A stretch of DNA of 46,198 nt. Source: Sediminibacterium ginsengisoli (lineage in GTDB: Bacteria; Bacteroidota; Bacteroidia; Chitinophagales; Chitinophagaceae). Of the stretch, positions 43,901 through 46,198 are shown one piece after another. How positions within the stretch are numbered: the first letter of the stretch is position 1; every line of letters begins with the position of its first letter. A program made the position numbers and the translations under genes. Location: positions 1-46,198 of the forward strand of contig CAMDLR010000016.1 of NCBI GenBank assembly GCA_945901845.1, given 5' to 3'. The notes below the pieces were generated by a model that was given only the letters and a program-made list of their open reading frames with translations, searched no databases and was not told the DNA's origin.

Positions 43901-46198
43901 CCTGTGAAAGTTTGATTGGCAATCGGGTCGATGGTCAGCGTGTTCGCTGCTTTAGCAATAATGTTCGCAGTTAATCCTATTGGTTGACTTACCGTATAAT
44001 TACCAGCTGCTGTGCCACCTAAAGTGTAACCAGTTACAGTAACCGCTTTGTTTGTTCCTACACTTGCATTGTTAAATGTTGCAGTGGCTGTTCCAGCTAG
44101 TGTAACATTCGCTTGGTCTGATGTTTCAACTCCTACAAGTATTGCAGTGCCTCCCAGCGTTGCTGTTGTGTTAGCATCGTATTCTTTATTGCTCGCAGTT
44201 AGTCCTGTGATCGTTAATCCTAACGCAGTTACAGTACTAGAAACTGTTGCTACATTAACTGTTTGAGCATTTGTAGAAGTACAGGTTACATCACCAGAAT
44301 AAGGCGATCCTGCAACTGTACTATTCGATTTTAATCTTACATAAACCGTGGTGATTGAAACTGTTCCACTGGTTTGAGTTAATGTAACTGAATTACCAAA
44401 GCCACTAGTTGTTGAAACACTTACTTCAAAACCAGTTGGGGCTGTAAAAGTTATATCATTAGTTAAAGAAGTACCGCTTACACTGAAGCTAGTATTGCTT
44501 GATGCAGTTGCATATATAGTAGTTAATGCCGCTAATGTTCCAGTTGTTGTAATGGTTGCTACATTACTAACCGTAATGCCATTGCCCGTTAAATCTGCTA
44601 TTACTTCAGCAGGATCAGCTCCTGCGTTCCAATCTTCAGCAGCTGTTAAAATATATGTTGTTCCTCCAATTGAACTAGTTCCATTCTTATTCAACAATGC
44701 ATTAATGGATGTTTTATCTGTAGCGCCTAAGCTTACTGTAAAACTCGTCCCGTTCGTTATTTCTACATTGGTCGTATTACTGGTTAATGTAAAGGTTGAT
44801 GCCCCCTGTCCAGTAAATGTTAATTTGGTAACATCTATATCATTGGTTGCACCCGATAGGTTTAATAAGTTGGTTCCCGTAACTACGAATGATCCCGAAA
44901 CAATGTCATAAGTTGCAGATGTAATGGTAGGAACTGCTACATCACTAACTATAACAGCATTTCCAGTTAAATCTGCACTACCTGTCATCGCTGGGTTCCA
45001 ATTATCAGCTGCTACAATAATATAGGTTGTTGATCCAGTAGAACTTGTTCCATTTTTATTGAGGATTTGGTTAACTGCAGCAATATCTGTAGCATTAAGT
45101 GTAATGCTAAAACTTGTTGCATTAGTTAGCTCAACATTTGATGTAGTTAAAGTGTAAGAGCTACCACCTTCTCCTGTGAGGCTTAGCTTACTCACATCAA
45201 TATCATTGGTTGCTCCTGCTGTAGCTACTAAATTTGTTCCAGTAACTACCAATACCCCTGTTGAAGCATTATACGTTGATGAAGTAATAGTGGGAGCAGG
45301 AATAAAAGTAAATCCTGCTAGTACTGTTGTACCACCTGGAGTGGTAACGCTTACATTTCCGGAAGTTCCTGCAGCAAGCACAGCAGTGATGCTGGTGGAA
45401 GAAACTACGGTATAGGAAGTAGCTGCTGTTCCGCCAAAGCTAACTGCGGTAGCCCCTGTAAAGTTGGTTCCGGTTATGGTTACGGTTGCTCCAGTTACCG
45501 CACTTGTTGGGGCAAATGAAGTGATTGTTGGTGGTGGGACATAGACCCATACGGCCCCCTGATTTGAATTATCGGTAGGTCCACCCACGATGGCGGTATT
45601 ACCATTTGCACTGATCGATACAGAAGTACCTTGCCCTGCACGACCTGTATTTCCTGTTCCAACTAATTTATTTCCCTGCTGGGTCCAGGTAGTTCCGCTT
45701 CGGTTAAAGATCCATGCGGCTCCCTGACCTGAATTATTGGAATATCCACCCACGATGGCGGTATTACCATTTGCGCTGAGCGAAACAGCCCAGCCTTGAT
45801 AAGCAGAACCTGTATTTCCTGTTCCAACTAATTTATTTCCCTGCTGGGTCCAGGTAGTTCCGCTTCGGGTAAAGATCCATGCGGCCCCTTGGTTTGAATT
45901 ATCGACAATTCCTCCCACGATGGCGGTATTACCATCCGCGCTGAGCGAAACAGCAGCACCTTGCCGTGCAGCACCTGTATTTCCTGTTCCTACTAATTTT
46001 GATCCCTGCTGGCTCCAGGTAGTTCCGCTTCGGGTAAAGATCCATGTGGCTCCCTGACCTGAATTATCAAAATATCCACCCACGATGGCGGTATTACCAT
46101 CGGCGCTGAGCGAAACAGCGAAGCCTTGCCGTGGCGTACCTGTATTTCCTGTTCCAACTAATTTATTTCCCTGCTGGGTCCAGGTAGTTCCGCTTCGG
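40906..46198 (-). CDS. Giant modular adhesin with type IX secretion type B C-terminal domain (partial)
   Basis: The frame stays open to the window's right edge, so the N-terminus is missing; at least 1,763 residues are encoded. In order: four FG-GAP-like 55-residue repeats (45,540-46,198), an IPT/TIG domain, two related ~120-residue modules, an Ig-like module, a YDG domain, three 75-residue 'TIDPIANQTYTGSALTP' modules with a 132-residue cysteine-rich insertion before the third, a He_PIG-like domain, three 100-residue cadherin-like repeats, further Ig/PKD-like modules and a C-terminal gliding-motility-associated domain (TPNGDGVNDKWVIPN to the end). This C-terminus is the type B T9SS signal. 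The protein is therefore expected on the cell surface or released, with the downstream PorP/SprF as partner. The ligand is unknown. Confidence 0.92.
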   Translation of the reverse strand, partial: RSGTTWTQQGNKLVGTGNTGTPRQGFAVSLSADGNTAIVGGYFDNSGQGATWIFTRSGTTWSQQGSKLVGTGNTGAARQGAAVSLSADGNTAIVGGIVDNSNQGAAWIFTRSGTTWTQQGNKLVGTGNTGSAYQGWAVSLSANGNTAIVGGYSNNSGQGAAWIFNRSGTTWTQQGNKLVGTGNTGRAGQGTSVSISANGNTAIVGGPTDNSNQGAVWVYVPPPTITSFAPTSAVTGATVTITGTNFTGATAVSFGGTAATSYTVVSSTSITAVLAAGTSGNVSVTTPGGTTVLAGFTFIPAPTITSSTYNASTGVLVVTGTNLVATAGATNDIDVSKLSLTGEGGSSYTLTTSNVELTNATSFSITLNATDIAAVNQILNKNGTSSTGSTTYIIVAADNWNPAMTGSADLTGNAVIVSDVAVPTITSATYDIVSGSFVVTGTNLLNLSGATNDIDVTKLTFTGQGASTFTLTSNTTNVEITNGTSFTVSLGATDKTSINALLNKNGTSSIGGTTYILTAAEDWNAGADPAEVIADLTGNGITVSNVATITTTGTLAALTTIYATASSNTSFSVSGTSLTNDITFTAPTGFEVSVSTTSGFGNSVTLTQTSGTVSITTVYVRLKSNSTVAGSPYSGDVTCTSTNAQTVNVATVSSTVTALGLTITGLTASNKEYDANTTATLGGTAILVGVETSDQANVTLAGTATATFNNASVGTNKAVTVTGYTLGGTAAGNYTVSQPIGLTANIIAKAANTLTIDPIANQTFTGLALTPAIVVKNGATTLTLGTHYSVAYSNNTNVGTATVTITGIGNYSGTKTATFSIVAKAASTLTIDPIANQTYTGSALTPSLVVKDGVTTLTLGTHYTVTYSNNTNVGAASVMITGMGNYTGTKTGTFSIFIPGPTAVVCCSDLAGTYAFDALQTFCGKPPYSGSITLTAVAASPGSYTVSDGSFGAWANCYPDTWGSGNVRINDNCGNLTMSGKDKYGDSYSMTVKSVTPALLTFEWRNTYGEYGIVALKSNAGKPWPIPGIIKATSSLTIDAIANQTYTGSALTPAVVVKDGATTMTLGTHYSVTYTNNRNIGIATVTITGKGNYTCTKSQTFSIVDTAPSALSYTTPNVIIKDIAITPLLPTYTGTATSFTVSPTLPAGLSINATTGVISGTLTAQQTGTVVYTITATNSGGSTTATVTLIYNTAPTDVALSNTAVAENATSGAAVGTLSATDADSGDTFTFALVSGTGSTDNASFTITGSTLNTAAVFDFETKNSYSVLVRVTDAGGLSFEKAFTISVTNINEAPTNMSASASSVAENAASGTTVATLGATDIDAGETFTYTLVSGTGDTDNASFAITGSTLSTAAVFDFETKSSYSVRVRVTDAGGLTFEKEFTITVTNVNEAPTALALSNTSVLENAASGTTVGTLAGTDADAGDTHTYSLVSGTGSTDNASFTITGSTISTAAVFNFEAKNSYAVRVRVTDAGGLSFERAFTITVTDVNEAPTLTAITDRRVYNVSTSQIINLAGITAGPETTQTTTTSVTTSSPLLFNTINVVGTQIQFTLAAGIATPQDVVVSVRVKDNGGVANSGVDSVVKTFRLGIDPMPVAAASPNLITLGTTAQLSATGANAVNYTWVAVGGTGIVGSGATINVRPIGTTTYAVVVTNSFGYQATVPVLLTVIADYKLVPNNLVTPNGDGVNDKWVIPNIDMYPDNEVMVYDKAGRAVFAKRGYNNEWDGTVNGKKLKEDAYFYVIKFNKDGALPIRGYVSIVR
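41701..42625 (-). repeat. Three tandem 300-bp cadherin-like coding repeats
   Basis: Three copies with an exact 300-base period (for example the AEN-coding segment at 41971, 42271 and 42571). Each encodes a ~100-residue unit with TDADxGDT, an FDFE-K-SY segment, VRVTDAGGL and a terminal NEAPT linker. DNA similarity is high between copies. Confidence 0.88.
42885..43955 (-). repeat. Three 225-bp coding modules split by a 396-bp insertion
   Basis: Copies 1 and 2 lie 225 bases apart (shared marker at 43911 and 43686), and copy 3 is a further 621 bases away (43065), which equals 225 plus 396 bases. The extra 396 bases (132 codons) encode the cysteine-rich domain. Confidence 0.85.
45540..46198 (-). 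repeat. 165-bp tandem coding repeats (FG-GAP-like)
   Basis: A shared segment starts at 45646, 45811, 45976 and 46141, giving an exact 165-base period. Each unit encodes 55 residues such as SLSADGNTAIVGG with a variable loop, and copies are nearly identical at DNA level outside the variable loop. The array continues past the window edge. Confidence 0.92.

Noticed and set aside
44495..44911. Plus-strand open frames opposite the adhesin (for example 44495-44911)
   Set aside because: Antisense shadows of the low-complexity Thr/Val-rich coding repeats; no start context or family similarity.
40906..46083. Adhesin starting at 46083
   Set aside because: The codon there is a GTG (Val) inside a repeat and the frame continues open to the window edge, so the gene is truncated by the window.
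45540..46198. Regular 165-bp repeats considered as a CRISPR array
   Set aside because: Repeat units are 165 bases, keep reading frame and encode FG-GAP-like protein repeats; there are no short spacers and no cas genes.

Overview
The window is AT-rich, densely coded chromosomal DNA from a member of the Bacteroidota, most likely family Chitinophagaceae. The phylum call rests on several signs. The primary sigma factor is the short type of about 285 residues. There is a fused SecDF, a DUF3276 PUR-like protein, a DUF3078 protein, a PorP/SprF protein and an adhesin ending in a gliding-motility-associated (type IX secretion, type B) C-terminal domain. Many genes are preceded by the Bacteroidota -7 promoter element TAnnTTTG. 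The family call is an inference from general resemblance. No rRNA, insertion sequence, phage gene or CRISPR array was seen; one tRNA gene is present.

Left part (1-12,200): thioredoxin reductase and the primary sigma factor (minus strand); a plus-strand run of threonine aldolase, glucose-6-phosphate isomerase and a GNAT acetyltransferase; a PUR-like nucleic-acid-binding protein and an MdlA-like ABC exporter (minus); then a small membrane protein, an FKBP lipoprotein and SecDF (plus), ending at a bidirectional terminator shared with a HesB/IscA-type protein.

Middle part (12,200-26,800): a small membrane-anchored protein coupled to a methylmalonyl-CoA mutase large subunit that lacks a cobalamin domain, and a secreted M20 amidohydrolase. 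Next come a YggS-type PLP protein with an unrecognised secreted protein, an orphan CrtA-like protein, a hairpin-rich convergent spacer with tRNA-Ser(UGA), and a MutS2 without the Smr domain. A lipoprotein MsrA, a peptide-binding lipoprotein, a polysaccharide flippase, PurK and a DUF3078 protein complete the stretch.

Right part (26,800-39,970): an apparent operon of miaB, a sigma-54 activator without receiver domain, lptE, a conserved hypothetical and secG, followed by mltG and a YihY-type membrane protein. On the minus strand lie a GMC oxidoreductase, a DPE2-like 4-alpha-glucanotransferase, a dipeptide epimerase and TrmH. RNase HI is on the plus strand.

Right end (39,970-46,198): an operon of a very large repetitive surface protein, cut by the window edge at its N-terminus, followed by a PorP/SprF partner. 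This pairing resembles the SprB/SprF arrangement of type IX-secreted adhesins and is the most distinctive locus here. Most of the window is housekeeping and envelope biogenesis. I see no clear new multi-gene system. The best second-look targets are the modular adhesin with its cysteine-rich insertion, the hairpin-rich spacer, the compact palindromic divergent promoter at 7,669-7,684, and possible leaderless starts.
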